A stretch of DNA of 50,246 nt from Methylocystis sp. (GTDB lineage Bacteria > Pseudomonadota > Alphaproteobacteria > Rhizobiales > Beijerinckiaceae), in NCBI GenBank assembly GCA_016178015.1, contig JACOUB010000051.1, forward strand, positions 1-50,246, written 5' to 3'. This document shows positions 25,010 through 34,349 of the stretch, piece after piece. The notes beneath the pieces are model-generated. The model was not told the DNA's origin. It did not search any database and saw only the letters and a list, made by a program, of their open reading frames with translations. Every line of letters starts with the position of its first letter. The first letter of the stretch is position 1. Made by a program: the position numbers and the translations under genes.

Positions 25010-28000
25010 ATATTTCCGCTCCATTCATCAACAGACCGGTCGGCACGACGTTATCGGCGCTGGCGTTGTTTCTGCTCGGCTCGGTCGCGTATGTGTTTCT
25101 GCCCGTGGCGAGCCTGCCGGCCGTCGATTTTCCGGTGATCGCGGTTTTCGCGGCGCGACCCGGCGCCGATCCCGCAACAATGGCGGCCTCGGTGGCGGCG
25201 CCCTTGGAACGGCGGCTGGCCGGCATCGCCAGCGTCACCGAACTTACGTCCTCGAACTCGCTTGGCTCGACCCTAATCGTGATGCAGTTCGATCTCAACC
25301 GCAACCTCGACGCCGCCGCGCGCGACGTGCAAGCGGCGATCAACGCAGCCGCCGCCGATCTTCCGAGCGATCTGCCTCTACAGCCTTTCTTCCGCAAGGC
25401 GAGCCAGGCGTCCGTGCCGGTGCTGGTCATCGCCCTGACCTCGGACACGCTTCCGACCAGCGCAATCTATGACGCCACGGATACGGTCATTGCCCAACGA
25501 ATTTCGCAAGTCGCTGGCGTCGCGGAAGTGAGGATCGCCGGCGCCGAACAACCGGCGATCCGCGTGCAGGTGGATCCCGCGCGGCTCGCCGCCATGGGCG
25601 TCGGCATCGACAGCGTCGCGAACGCGATCATTACCGGCAATGTCCGGTCGCCGCTCGGCGCGTTCAACGGCGATACGCGGACCGAGACCATCGCCATCGA
25701 CGACCAGTTATCGACGCCGGCCGATTTCCGCAACATCGTCGTCTCTGCCGCCAAAGGCGCGGTCGTGAAGCTCGGCGACGTGGCTACAGTGGAACGCGGC
25801 GTACGCAACAGAATGGCGGCCGGGTGGTTCAACGGCAAACCCGCCGTGCTCCTCATCATCACCAAGCAGGCGGGCGCCAATGTGATCGAGACAGTCGATC
25901 ACGTGAAGGCGTTGTTGCCGCAACTGCGAAGGTGGATTCCGAGCGGCGTCGACATATCGATCCTGGCCGACCGCACGCAAACCATTCGCGCCAGCATTTT
26001 AGAAATCCAGCGCACGCTGTTCATTTCCTTATGTCTCGTCATGATGGTGGTGTTCTCATTTCTGCGGCGCGCCACGCCGACGCTGGCGGCGGGAGTAACG
26101 CTTCCTTTGTCGTTGGTCGGAACCTGCGCCGCCATGTGGGCGGCTGGTTTCGCCCTCGACAATCTCTCGCTCATGGCGCTCACCATTTCCGTTGGCTTCG
26201 TCGTCGACGACGCCATCGTGATGATCGAGAACATCGAGCGCAACATCGAACACGGCATGGGACGATTCGAGGCGGCGCTCTTGGGAGCGCGACAGATCGC
26301 CTTCACGGTGGTCTCGATCAGCCTGTCGCTCGTCGCGGTGTTCATCCCGCTGCTGTTTATGGAAGGCGTGGCCGGGCGGCTGTTGCGCGAATTCTCGGTT
26401 ACTCTGACCTTTGCGATCGTCATTTCGACCATCGTATCGCTGACAGTCACTCCGATGATCTGCGCGAGACTGCCGTCGTCAAAACACAAACAGCCGTCCT
26501 GGTTTGACAAAGCCGTCGACGGAACCCTGGCGGCGGTCGTTGGGTTCTATGCGCGAAGTCTGCGGCCGGTCATCGATCATCCCTGGGCGACGCTGGTCGT
26601 CATCCTGGTCTCCATCACGTCGACCATTTATCTTTATGAGACCATCCCAAAAGGCGCTCTGCCGCAAGACGACATCGGCCTTATCAACGGCACGACCGAA
26701 GCCTCGGCCGACGTGTCTTTCAGTGAAATGGTTCGGCTGCAAAAGCTGGCCGCCGATGCTCTTGCGGCGGACCCCGACGTCGCCAATGTCGGCTCTTTCA
26801 TCGGCGCGCCAGGCCTGACCTCGTCGATCAACCAGGGGCGTCTGTACGTCGCTCTGAAGCCAGCGGGCGAGCGCCGTTCCACGAGCCTTCAGGTCATCGC
26901 CCGCTTGCGGCGCGAATTCGCCAAGATCGGCGGACTGCGCGTTTTCATGGTCCCCTCGCAAGACTTGCGCTCGGGCGGACGCCAAAGCAAGGCGCAATAC
27001 CAGTTCACTTTGTCTGACGCCTCGCTCCCCGAGCTCGAGGAGTGGCTCCCCAAGGTGCTGGAACGGATGCGGCGTTTGCCCCAACTCGTCGATGTCTCGA
27101 CAGATCGCCAGCAAGGCGGGCTGAGGGCCAATGTGGTCATCGACCGCACCGCCGCTTCACGCATGGGCGTCGCGATTGCATCGATCGACGCCGCTCTCAA
27201 CAGCTCGTTCGGACAGCGGCAAGATGCGATCATCTATACCCAGCGCAATCAATATCGGGTGATTTTCGAGGCGCCGTTGTCACGCCAACGCGACCCGCGC
27301 GATCTCTCCGGAATCTATGTCTCCAGCGCCACCGGCGCGCAGGTTCCTCTCACGGCGCTCGCGCATGTCGAGCGCGGCGCCACGCCGCTGGTGATGAACC
27401 ACCAGGGCGTCGTTCCCGCGGTGACCATCACCTACAATGTCGCGCCGGGCGCGACGCTCGACGCCGCGACCGACGCGGTGCGGCAGGCCGCCGCCGAGAT
27501 GGGTCTGCCCAACAGGCTGCATGCCGATTTCGCCGGCGAGGCGGCGGATTTCCGCAAAGTGGCCGCCGGGATGGCGACGCTCATCCTCGCCGCGCTGCTC
27601 GCCGTCTACATCATCCTCGGCATTCTATACGAAAGCCTCATCCATCCCGTGACCATAATTTCGACGCTGCCGTCGGCAGGCCTCGGAGCGCTGCTCGCAT
27701 TGGAGGCCTACGGCGCCGAATTCACAGTCGTCGCTTTCATCGGCATTCTCTTGCTCATCGGCATCGTCAAGAAGAACGGCATCATCCTTGTCGATTTCGC
27801 TCTACATGCCGAACGCGAGAGGGGTCTATCCATCCATGATGCGGCGTTAGCGGCCGCCACCGAACGCTTCCGCCCGATCTTGATGACGACATTGACCGCG
27901 ATGATCGGCGCGCTGCCGCTTGCCTTCGCCACGGGCGTCGGCGCGGAATTGCGCCGCCCGCTCGGCGTCACCATCGTCGGCGGGCTCTTGTTGAGCCAAG

Positions 28001-28119
28001 TGTTGACGCTCTATACGACGCCGGTCATCTATCTGCTGATGAGCAAGCTGCATAGGAAACGCGCCGCTCCGGCGAGCGTCGATCATGCGATCGGAAGACG
28101 CCAAGCGGACGTCGCTTGA
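25006..28119 (+). CDS. RND efflux permease, MdtC-like
   Basis: 1037-residue second permease of the tripartite pump, starting at GTG 25006 inside the stop of the first. It opens MNISAPFINRPVGTTLSALAL and has PVASLPAVDFPVIAVFA. D401-D402 lie in VVDDAIVMIENIERNIE, and the C-terminal bundle includes GIVKKNGIILVDFALHAE. The two permeases are clearly paralogous but diverged, which fits a heterotrimer (MdtB2C-type) rather than a recent duplication. No dedicated regulator (TetR or two-component) is adjacent, so control is not evident from the sequence. It ends 65 bases from the convergent cysK stop. Confidence 0.94.
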   Translation: MNISAPFINRPVGTTLSALALFLLGSVAYVFLPVASLPAVDFPVIAVFAARPGADPATMAASVAAPLERRLAGIASVTELTSSNSLGSTLIVMQFDLNRNLDAAARDVQAAINAAAADLPSDLPLQPFFRKASQASVPVLVIALTSDTLPTSAIYDATDTVIAQRISQVAGVAEVRIAGAEQPAIRVQVDPARLAAMGVGIDSVANAIITGNVRSPLGAFNGDTRTETIAIDDQLSTPADFRNIVVSAAKGAVVKLGDVATVERGVRNRMAAGWFNGKPAVLLIITKQAGANVIETVDHVKALLPQLRRWIPSGVDISILADRTQTIRASILEIQRTLFISLCLVMMVVFSFLRRATPTLAAGVTLPLSLVGTCAAMWAAGFALDNLSLMALTISVGFVVDDAIVMIENIERNIEHGMGRFEAALLGARQIAFTVVSISLSLVAVFIPLLFMEGVAGRLLREFSVTLTFAIVISTIVSLTVTPMICARLPSSKHKQPSWFDKAVDGTLAAVVGFYARSLRPVIDHPWATLVVILVSITSTIYLYETIPKGALPQDDIGLINGTTEASADVSFSEMVRLQKLAADALAADPDVANVGSFIGAPGLTSSINQGRLYVALKPAGERRSTSLQVIARLRREFAKIGGLRVFMVPSQDLRSGGRQSKAQYQFTLSDASLPELEEWLPKVLERMRRLPQLVDVSTDRQQGGLRANVVIDRTAASRMGVAIASIDAALNSSFGQRQDAIIYTQRNQYRVIFEAPLSRQRDPRDLSGIYVSSATGAQVPLTALAHVERGATPLVMNHQGVVPAVTITYNVAPGATLDAATDAVRQAAAEMGLPNRLHADFAGEAADFRKVAAGMATLILAALLAVYIILGILYESLIHPVTIISTLPSAGLGALLALEAYGAEFTVVAFIGILLLIGIVKKNGIILVDFALHAERERGLSIHDAALAAATERFRPILMTTLTAMIGALPLAFATGVGAELRRPLGVTIVGGLLLSQVLTLYTTPVIYLLMSKLHRKRAAPASVDHAIGRRQADVA

Positions 28120-28184
28120 CGCGCTCTCCTCGGCTTGTTGTCGCCGGCGCGACCGCTTCGATGCGAAGCGCCGTTATCGCCGCG

Positions 28185-29216
28185 TCAGACGAAGCCGGGA
28201 TCGATCTTGCTGGTTTTTTCCATCCAGGCCGGCGCCGGCAGATTGGCCCGGCGCAAGAATTTCGGGTCGAACAATTTCGACGCGTAACGCGTGCCGAGAT
28301 CGGCGAGAATGGTCACGATCGTGTGGCCGGGGCCGAGGTCTCGAGCAAGGCGAATGGCGCCGGCGACATTGATTCCGGACGAGCCGCCGAGCAGCAAGCC
28401 TTCGTTGGCGGCGAGATCGAAAATGATCGGCAGCGCTTCTTCGTCGGCGATCTGATAGGCGACATCCACCGGCGCGCCCTCAAGGTTGGCGGTAATGCGG
28501 CTTTGTCCGATGCCCTCGGCGATCGAAGCGCCCGAGGCCTTTAACTCCCCCGTCGTGTAATAGGAATAGAGCGCCGCGCCCATCGGATCGGCGAGGCCGA
28601 TCTTCACCTTTGCATTGCGCTCCTTGAGCGCCAGGCCGACGCCGGCCAGCGTGCCGCCGGTGCCGCACGAGCAGATGAAGGCGTCGATCTCGCCGCCCGT
28701 ATCAGTCCAGATTTCCGGCCCCGTTGTGCGATAATGCGCGTCTCGATTGGCGACATTGTCGAATTGGTTGGCCCACACCGCCCCTTGCGGATGGCGCCTC
28801 GCCAGCCGCTCGGCGAGACGGCCGGAAACCTTCACGTAATTGTTGGGATTGGCGTAAGGAACCGCCGGAACCTCGACGAGTTCGGCGCCTTGCAGGCGCA
28901 ACGTGTCCTTCTTCTCCTGGCTCTGCGTATCGGGAATGACGATCACCGTGCGGAAGCCGAGGGCGTTCGCCACCAGGGCAAGACCGATTCCGGTATTTCC
29001 GGCGGTGCCCTCGACGATGATCCCGCCGGGCTTCAACGTTCCCCGGGCGATCGCGTCCTCGACGATCGACAGCGCCGCGCGATCCTTGACCGAGCCGCCC
29101 GGGTTCATGAACTCCGCCTTGCCGAGAATGCGGCAGCCCGTGGCCTTCGACGCCGCGCGCAATTCGATGAGCGGCGTGGCGCCGATGGCCTCGACGACAT
29201 TGGCGGCGATTTTCAT
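28185..29216 (-). CDS. cysK: Cysteine synthase A (O-acetylserine sulfhydrylase)
   Basis: PLP enzyme making cysteine from O-acetylserine and sulfide. The PLP lysine is K44 in NPGGSVKDRAAL. The phosphate loop reads SCGTGGTLAGVG, the asparagine loop EGTAGNTGIGLA, and GGSSGINVAGAI lies near the end. The EGTAGNTG form in place of EPTSGNTG and the 343-residue length mark the longer alphaproteobacterial subgroup of CysK-like enzymes. A cystathionine beta-synthase-like or other beta-replacement activity is therefore the main alternative. It lies 63 bases downstream of rplI on the same strand but is functionally unrelated to it. Confidence 0.87.
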   Translation of the reverse strand: MKIAANVVEAIGATPLIELRAASKATGCRILGKAEFMNPGGSVKDRAALSIVEDAIARGTLKPGGIIVEGTAGNTGIGLALVANALGFRTVIVIPDTQSQEKKDTLRLQGAELVEVPAVPYANPNNYVKVSGRLAERLARRHPQGAVWANQFDNVANRDAHYRTTGPEIWTDTGGEIDAFICSCGTGGTLAGVGLALKERNAKVKIGLADPMGAALYSYYTTGELKASGASIAEGIGQSRITANLEGAPVDVAYQIADEEALPIIFDLAANEGLLLGGSSGINVAGAIRLARDLGPGHTIVTILADLGTRYASKLFDPKFLRRANLPAPAWMEKTSKIDPGFV

Positions 29217-29279
29217 GGCGTCCTCGTCGGCCGACGCGAGAGGGCGCGCGCCGCCTCAGCCGATCAGTTGGCGACCATG

Positions 29280-29843
29280 TCAGAGTTCGACGTCGCCGGC
29301 TTCCCCCAGCGCCGCGCCGACCTCGAGCCCGAGGTCGTCGATCGAGGTCTTTTCGCGCACGGCGATCGCCTCGCCGCGCGCCTGCCGCTCCGCTTCTTCC
29401 GACGAACGGGCGACATTGACCACCACCTTCACCTCAACTTCCGGGTGGAGATAAACCGGCACATTGTGCAAGCCGAGCGCCTTGATCGGATGCTGCAGGG
29501 CGATCTGCTCGCGCGCCAGCAAGAAGCCGGCCGCCGTGGCGGCTTCGGCGATATCGCGCGGCGCGACGGAGCCGTAGAGATGGCCGCTCTCGCCCGCCTG
29601 GCGGATGATGACGAAATTTTGACCCTCGAGCTTTACGGCGACGGCTTCCGCCTCGCCGCGCGCCGCGAGATTGCGCGCTTCGATCTGTGCGCGCTGCGTT
29701 TCGAAATGCTTCTTGTTGGCTTCGGTGGCGCGCAGCGCCTTGCCGCGCGCCAGCAGGAAATTGCGGGCGTATCCTGGGCGCACGCGAACGGTGTCGCCCA
29801 TCTGGCCGAGCTTGGCCACGCGTTCCAGCAGAATGACTTCCAT
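29280..29843 (-). CDS. rplI: 50S ribosomal protein bL9
   Basis: Binds 23S rRNA near the L1 stalk and affects reading-frame fidelity. The 187-residue protein starts [19 protein letters not shown] and contains [17 protein letters not shown], the N-domain signature. A long connecting helix and the C-domain ([30 protein letters not shown]) follow. The acidic C-terminal tail is typical of Alphaproteobacteria. The DUF2232 gene lies just upstream on the same strand, as usual. The rpsF and rpsR genes that normally precede that pair are not here. Confidence 0.97.
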   Translation of the reverse strand: MEVILLERVAKLGQMGDTVRVRPGYARNFLLARGKALRATEANKKHFETQRAQIEARNLAARGEAEAVAVKLEGQNFVIIRQAGESGHLYGSVAPRDIAEAATAAGFLLAREQIALQHPIKALGLHNVPVYLHPEVEVKVVVNVARSSEEAERQARGEAIAVREKTSIDDLGLEVGAALGEAGDVEL

Positions 29844-29907
29844 GATGCTTCTCCGAAGATTCGATTTGCGTGTTCGGGAGGACGGACGACAGACGAGGGA
29901 CGACGGA

Positions 29908-30930
29908 TCATCCTCTGTCCTCTGTCTTCTGTCCTCTGTCCTCTGTCTTGCGGGCGCGGAACGAGAAGGCGGTGTCGGCGACGCCGACGGCGGTGAAAAA
30001 CACGATCGGCCAGCCCAGCAGACCGACGAGGAAATAAACGAGCGTCAACGCGATGGCGCTCATCTTGGAATCCCGCAACAACGCGTGGGCGACGGCCAGA
30101 CCCTGCAAGGCGAGGGCGAGGCCGAGCGTCATCGCCACAATGAGGCCGATCTCGCCGGCCAGGCCCTCGACAACGCCGAGACCGGCAAAGATTGCGAAAG
30201 CGGCGGCGACGACGCGCGGCAATACGAATTCTTGGGCGATGTCCGGCCAGGGACGGGTGAAGAGACCCGACGCCCTGGTCAGCCAGGCCGCCCCCCAAAG
30301 GTTGAGCACGTGTAGGAGCAGAGCATAAGCGGCGACCACGGCGGGAAAACTGTAAGCGATGACGCCGGAGAGTTGCTTGGGGTCGAGGCGGCCGGCCAAA
30401 TCTTGCGATTTGATCATATCTTCGAGCACGATGAAGGCGCGCGCCCGCAGCGGGTTGAGGGCCTCGTCCAGGCTTCCGGAATGATAGACCGACGCAATGA
30501 TCCCGGCGCAAGCGGCGGTTGCGACGGCGATCCCGGCCGCGAGAACCGCCCAAGCCGGCAGGCGGCTCGTGAACATGTCGCGGCCCCGCCAGGACGCTCC
30601 GGTCACGACAAAGGCGGCGAGCATCGCCGGGAAAGCGACGAGAAATCCATAAGCGAAGCCGAACATGGGGTGCGGCCAGATCGACAACAGCCCGGTGGCG
30701 ATGATCGCCGCGGTCCAGCCGTGACGCAGCCCAAAGCCCAGCGCCACGATCATGATGGGCAAAGGCGCGAGGTGCGCGAGGATCAGCCCCGCCAGCGTGC
30801 CCTTGGTCAAGACGGCGAACACGGCCGCGGCGGTCAGGCCGCCAGCCAGGGAGACGCCGATTTGCGTCCAGGTGACGTCGCTCTTACTGGGCACGCTTGG
30901 GTTTTTCCGGTCGGGCAGGTCTTGTGGCAT
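29908..30930 (-). CDS. DUF2232 multi-spanning membrane protein (YybS-like)
   Basis: 340-residue inner-membrane protein with about eight hydrophobic segments. These include [57 protein letters not shown] and a C-terminal [20 protein letters not shown] segment. Its position beside rplI is the usual alphaproteobacterial one; function is unknown. ATG 30930 is chosen because the protein-like sequence starts there ([13 protein letters not shown]). The last ~13 residues ([13 protein letters not shown]) are encoded by a heptanucleotide repeat and are probably not ancestral. The transcript appears to continue into rplI, 64 bases downstream. Confidence 0.82.
   Translation of the reverse strand: MPQDLPDRKNPSVPSKSDVTWTQIGVSLAGGLTAAAVFAVLTKGTLAGLILAHLAPLPIMIVALGFGLRHGWTAAIIATGLLSIWPHPMFGFAYGFLVAFPAMLAAFVVTGASWRGRDMFTSRLPAWAVLAAGIAVATAACAGIIASVYHSGSLDEALNPLRARAFIVLEDMIKSQDLAGRLDPKQLSGVIAYSFPAVVAAYALLLHVLNLWGAAWLTRASGLFTRPWPDIAQEFVLPRVVAAAFAIFAGLGVVEGLAGEIGLIVAMTLGLALALQGLAVAHALLRDSKMSAIALTLVYFLVGLLGWPIVFFTAVGVADTAFSFRARKTEDRGQKTEDRG
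29911..29949. repeat. Heptanucleotide repeat at the 3' end of the DUF2232 gene
   Basis: About five copies of a (T)CCTCTGT / TTCTGTC-type 7-mer (minus strand GACAGAG or GACAGAA) run into the stop codon. They encode the repeated KTEDRG at the protein C-terminus. The adjacent 29880-29907 is a related but diverged GACGACAGACGAGGGACGAC stretch in inverted sense. Confidence 0.8.
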
Positions 30931-31184
30931 GTGCGGGAACGCTTCTCTGTAAGGGATGCGCCAATAAGGGATGCGCCAAGAGCCTGGTCGCGGCCAGCCC
31001 CGCCCGAACGCTGGCGCCGAACGGCTTGTAGTCCGGCTGGGCGGCGCGAGCAAGGGTTTGGCGCAGGGTTTGGCGCAAGAAATCGTCTGCGGCAAGCGCC
31101 GCCCCGCTTGTCCAGGCAAGCGCGCCGGCGATCTCGCGGGCTTCAGGTTACTATGATAGCATAGCGCCGAAGGAAGCGCCGCCC

Positions 31185-31751
31185 ATGCCCTCCACCCTCA
31201 CCAGAGCCGCCGAAGGATTTCCCCGCCGGGCTTTCACCGTCGATGAAATCATCGCCATGCAGGATGCCGGCATCATTTCCGAAGACGAGAATTTCGAGTT
31301 GATCGAAGGGGAGATTGTCCCCATGGGGCCCAAATATTCCGCGCATGAACGCATCAAGTCGGAAATCGCGATGGAGCTCGTACGGGCTTGTCCGCCGGAC
31401 TTGATCCTCGGCTTCGAGACCTCCTTGTTCCTGTCGCGGGACACCTTCGTCGAGCCGGACATTTCGCTTTATCCAAAGCGGCTGCAATCGCAAGACGTGC
31501 GCGGTCCCGACATCCTGCTCGCCGTCGAGGTGGCGGCGTCCAGCCTTCCTTACGACCTGAACCTCAAGGCCAGGCTTTACGCGCGTTATGGCGTGCGAGA
31601 GCTTTGGGTGATCGACGCAAATGAGCGCGTGACATGGGTTCATATGGGATCGAGCGAGAATGGCTGGGGCGTCGTCACTTGCGAGGCGGCGGACGAGACT
31701 TTGACATGCGCCGCCCTGCCGGGATTTGCGTTTCGTTTGGCCGACGCGTAA
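31185..31751 (+). CDS. Uma2-family (DUF820) putative endonuclease
   Basis: 188-residue PD-(D/E)XK-fold protein of the Uma2 family, abundant in cyanobacteria and scattered in other phyla. The core elements are in order: FTVDEIIAMQDAGII, FELIEGEIVPMGP (Glu), TFVEPDISLYP (Asp) and LLAVEVAASSLPYDLNLKA (Glu and Lys). YARYGVRELWVIDANE follows. Nuclease activity is predicted from the fold and has not been shown for most members. It is a single gene between the DUF2232 gene (divergent) and the ABC exporter genes (convergent). It occupies the region where rpsR-rpsF might be expected, so it is likely an acquired accessory gene. Confidence 0.85.
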   Translation: MPSTLTRAAEGFPRRAFTVDEIIAMQDAGIISEDENFELIEGEIVPMGPKYSAHERIKSEIAMELVRACPPDLILGFETSLFLSRDTFVEPDISLYPKRLQSQDVRGPDILLAVEVAASSLPYDLNLKARLYARYGVRELWVIDANERVTWVHMGSSENGWGVVTCEAADETLTCAALPGFAFRLADA

Positions 31752-31766
31752 CGCCGTCTTCCGTCC

Positions 31767-34349
31767 TCACAGCCGCCGCAGCGCGGGTCCGGGCCTTTGT
31801 CCCAAAATGCGCCAGGTTCCGGCGAGGCCGAGCAGGATCGTGAAGGCGAGGGCGCCCAGCGCCGTCGCAGCGACCGGGCCAGGCAGGAAGACGAAATCCA
31901 GCTTCATCAGCGTCTCGACGACGAGATAGGCGGCCAAGCTTCCGGCGAGCACTGAAAAAAAGCCGGCAACCGTCCCGAGCAGCGCAAATTCCATCAGGTA
32001 GGCGCCGGCGAGCCACGGTCGCGTCGCGCCCAGCGTCTTGAATACGACCGCGTCGTGCAGCCGCGCCCGCTGGCCGGCGGCGATGGCGCTGGCCAGCGCC
32101 AGCGTCGCGGTGAGGATGGCGACGGTTGCCGCCGAGCGCGCGGCGAGCGCCAATTGCCCGGCGATCTTGTCCACGGCGTCGAGCGCATCCTTGACCCGCA
32201 CGGCGGCGACCATCGGAAAGCGCTGTGCGGCCTCGCGCGTCAGCTTTGCGTCCCGCTCCGCTGCGTCCGGGGCGTCGTAAGCGATCGTAAACAATTCCGA
32301 ATAGGGCGCGTCCCTTAAGCTCTCGGGCGAGAAGACGAGCACGAAATTGATGCCGAAACTGCGCCAATCGACGCGGCGCAAGTTGGCGACGCGCGCCGTG
32401 ATGTCGCGCCCGAGCACGTTGACGGTGATCTCGTCGCCGATCGAAAGACCCAATCCATCCGCGATCCTAGCCTCGAGCGAGACCAGCGGCTGGCCGTGAC
32501 CGTCATTGTCCCACCAAGAGCCGGCGACGAGCGTCGAGCCTTCCGGCAGCGTCGCCGAGAACGTGACGCCGCGATCGCCTTCGAGCACCCAGGCGATGTC
32601 CTCCTTGGCGCGCACCGTTTCGGCGCGCGCGCCGTTCACCGCGACGATCCGGCCGCGCATCATCGGCACATGCTCGATGCGCGCGCCTGGCGCCGACGCC
32701 TCCAGGAAGGATTGGAACTCGCGCGTCTGCGCCTTCGGCGTGTCGATGAAGAAGAAGCTCGGCGTCTTGCCGCTCTCGGCGCGGGCGAATTCGGCGTGGA
32801 TTGCGCCCTCGACCAGCGCCAGCGCCACGAGCAGCGTCTGGGTGAGCCCGATCGACACGACGAGCGCCGGCGTCAGGCTGTGCGGTCGGCGGATATTGGC
32901 GACCGCTAAGCGAAGCCTGGCGTCTTTCGCGCGCGGCAGGATGCGCGCCGCCGCCATGACCAGGCTCGCGACAAAGCGCAGCGACAGGAAGGCGGCGCCG
33001 GTCGCCACAATATAGGCGGCGGCGAGCCGCCGGTCGGCCGCGGTCAGCATGATCACGCCGATCAGCGCGATCGCTGCGCCGACGGTAGCAGCCACATAGC
33101 GCGGCGCCAGCCGGCGCGCGGGGTCGGCGGGACCAACGTCATCGCGCAACAGCGCTGCGACCGGAATGTCATGCGCGCGTCCCAACGGGGCCAGCGCAAA
33201 GACCAGCGTCACCAGCAGCCCATACAGTGCGCCAATGGCGATTCCATGCAGATCGAACGCCGCCGCCGCCGGCAGGTCGGTCAGATGCTTTAAAGCGGCG
33301 GCGGCGGCGAAGGAGAGGCCGGCGCCGAGCAAGAGGCCGGCGGCGATCGCTGCGGTCGCCACCAGCAGCACTTGCGTCAAGGCGATGGCGAAGACGCGCG
33401 AGGCCGGCGCGCCCAGCGCCTTCATGATGGCGAAGGCGGCGCGCTTCTTGGCGATGTAGCCAGTGACGGCGTTGGCGACGCCGGCGCCGCCGGCGACCAG
33501 CGCGGTCAGCGCCACGAGCGTCAGGAGCTGCGTGAATCGTTCGAGATTGCGGGAAAACTGCGGCGACACGGCGTCGCGCCTGCGCACCTCCCAGCCGGCT
33601 TGCGGGAAAGCCGCCGCGGTCTGTTCCACGAAGCGCGCCACATCGGCGTCACTCGCCACGTCGCCACTCCCCCGCAGCGCGACACGCGCCAGAAAGCGCA
33701 CGATGGCGCCCGGCTGCAAGAGCCCGGTGGCGCGCAAGGCGTCGGCGTTTATCATCACGCGCGGGCCGAAACCAACGCCGCCCGCCAATTTGTCCGGCTC
33801 GCTTCGCAAGGATGCGCGCAGCTCGAACCGCGTTGCGCCGATCGTCAGTGTGTCGCCGATGTTGGCGTCGAGCCGAGCCATCAGCGTGGGATCGGCGGCG
33901 AGCCCGGCGACGCCGTCCTGCATGCGCAGCGCAGCGTCGAGCGACTGCTCAGGTTCGAGTGCGACATGGCCGAAGGCGGGGTAGGAGGAGGGATCGACCG
34001 CCTTGATTTCGACGAGCGCCGCTTCGCCATCGTCGCGGCGCGCCATGGCGCGCATCAGCGCGATTTGCGAGACGCGCCCATGGTCGTCGAAAAAGGCCCG
34101 TTCCTCCGGCGCCAGTTGGCGCTGCACGAGGCTGAACGAAACGTCGCCGCCCAAGATGATGCGGCCTTCTTGCGCCAGTCCCGCCTGGAGGGCGCGCGAC
34201 AGCCCGCTCACGCCGGAAATCGCCGCGACGCCGATGACGATGCAGGCGATGAAAATGCCGAAACCGCGCGGGTCGCCAATGAGATCGCGCACAGCGAAAC
34301 GCAAGGCGAGCGGCAATCGCGGCGAGGAGCGGCGCTTCTCTTCGCTCAT
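31767..34349 (-). CDS. FtsX-like ABC transporter permease (YbbP family)
   Basis: An 860-residue permease with the YbbP layout. A first helix (GFGIFIACIVIGVAAISGVSGLS) is followed by a large periplasmic domain with ARIILGGDVSFSLVQRQ-type sequence (here EGRIILGGDVSF). A first FtsX bundle comes next (about 250-400, GAGVANAVTGYIAKKRAAFA), then a central membrane section, a second periplasmic domain and a C-terminal FtsX bundle (ARLHDAVVFKTLGATRPWLAG). It is thought to export or extract lipid-linked or hydrophobic substrates with its ATPase, but the substrate is unknown. Its start overlaps the ATPase stop by four bases (ATGA). Confidence 0.92.
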   Translation of the reverse strand: MSEEKRRSSPRLPLALRFAVRDLIGDPRGFGIFIACIVIGVAAISGVSGLSRALQAGLAQEGRIILGGDVSFSLVQRQLAPEERAFFDDHGRVSQIALMRAMARRDDGEAALVEIKAVDPSSYPAFGHVALEPEQSLDAALRMQDGVAGLAADPTLMARLDANIGDTLTIGATRFELRASLRSEPDKLAGGVGFGPRVMINADALRATGLLQPGAIVRFLARVALRGSGDVASDADVARFVEQTAAAFPQAGWEVRRRDAVSPQFSRNLERFTQLLTLVALTALVAGGAGVANAVTGYIAKKRAAFAIMKALGAPASRVFAIALTQVLLVATAAIAAGLLLGAGLSFAAAAALKHLTDLPAAAAFDLHGIAIGALYGLLVTLVFALAPLGRAHDIPVAALLRDDVGPADPARRLAPRYVAATVGAAIALIGVIMLTAADRRLAAAYIVATGAAFLSLRFVASLVMAAARILPRAKDARLRLAVANIRRPHSLTPALVVSIGLTQTLLVALALVEGAIHAEFARAESGKTPSFFFIDTPKAQTREFQSFLEASAPGARIEHVPMMRGRIVAVNGARAETVRAKEDIAWVLEGDRGVTFSATLPEGSTLVAGSWWDNDGHGQPLVSLEARIADGLGLSIGDEITVNVLGRDITARVANLRRVDWRSFGINFVLVFSPESLRDAPYSELFTIAYDAPDAAERDAKLTREAAQRFPMVAAVRVKDALDAVDKIAGQLALAARSAATVAILTATLALASAIAAGQRARLHDAVVFKTLGATRPWLAGAYLMEFALLGTVAGFFSVLAGSLAAYLVVETLMKLDFVFLPGPVAATALGALAFTILLGLAGTWRILGQRPGPALRRL

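Noticed and set aside
29911-29949. Heptamer repeat considered as part of a CRISPR-like array
   Set aside because: The unit is 7 bases with no spacers; no cas genes are present anywhere in the window.
31185-31751. Uma2 gene considered as part of a mobile element or restriction system
   Set aside because: No transposase, methylase or terminal repeats are found beside it; it is a lone gene.
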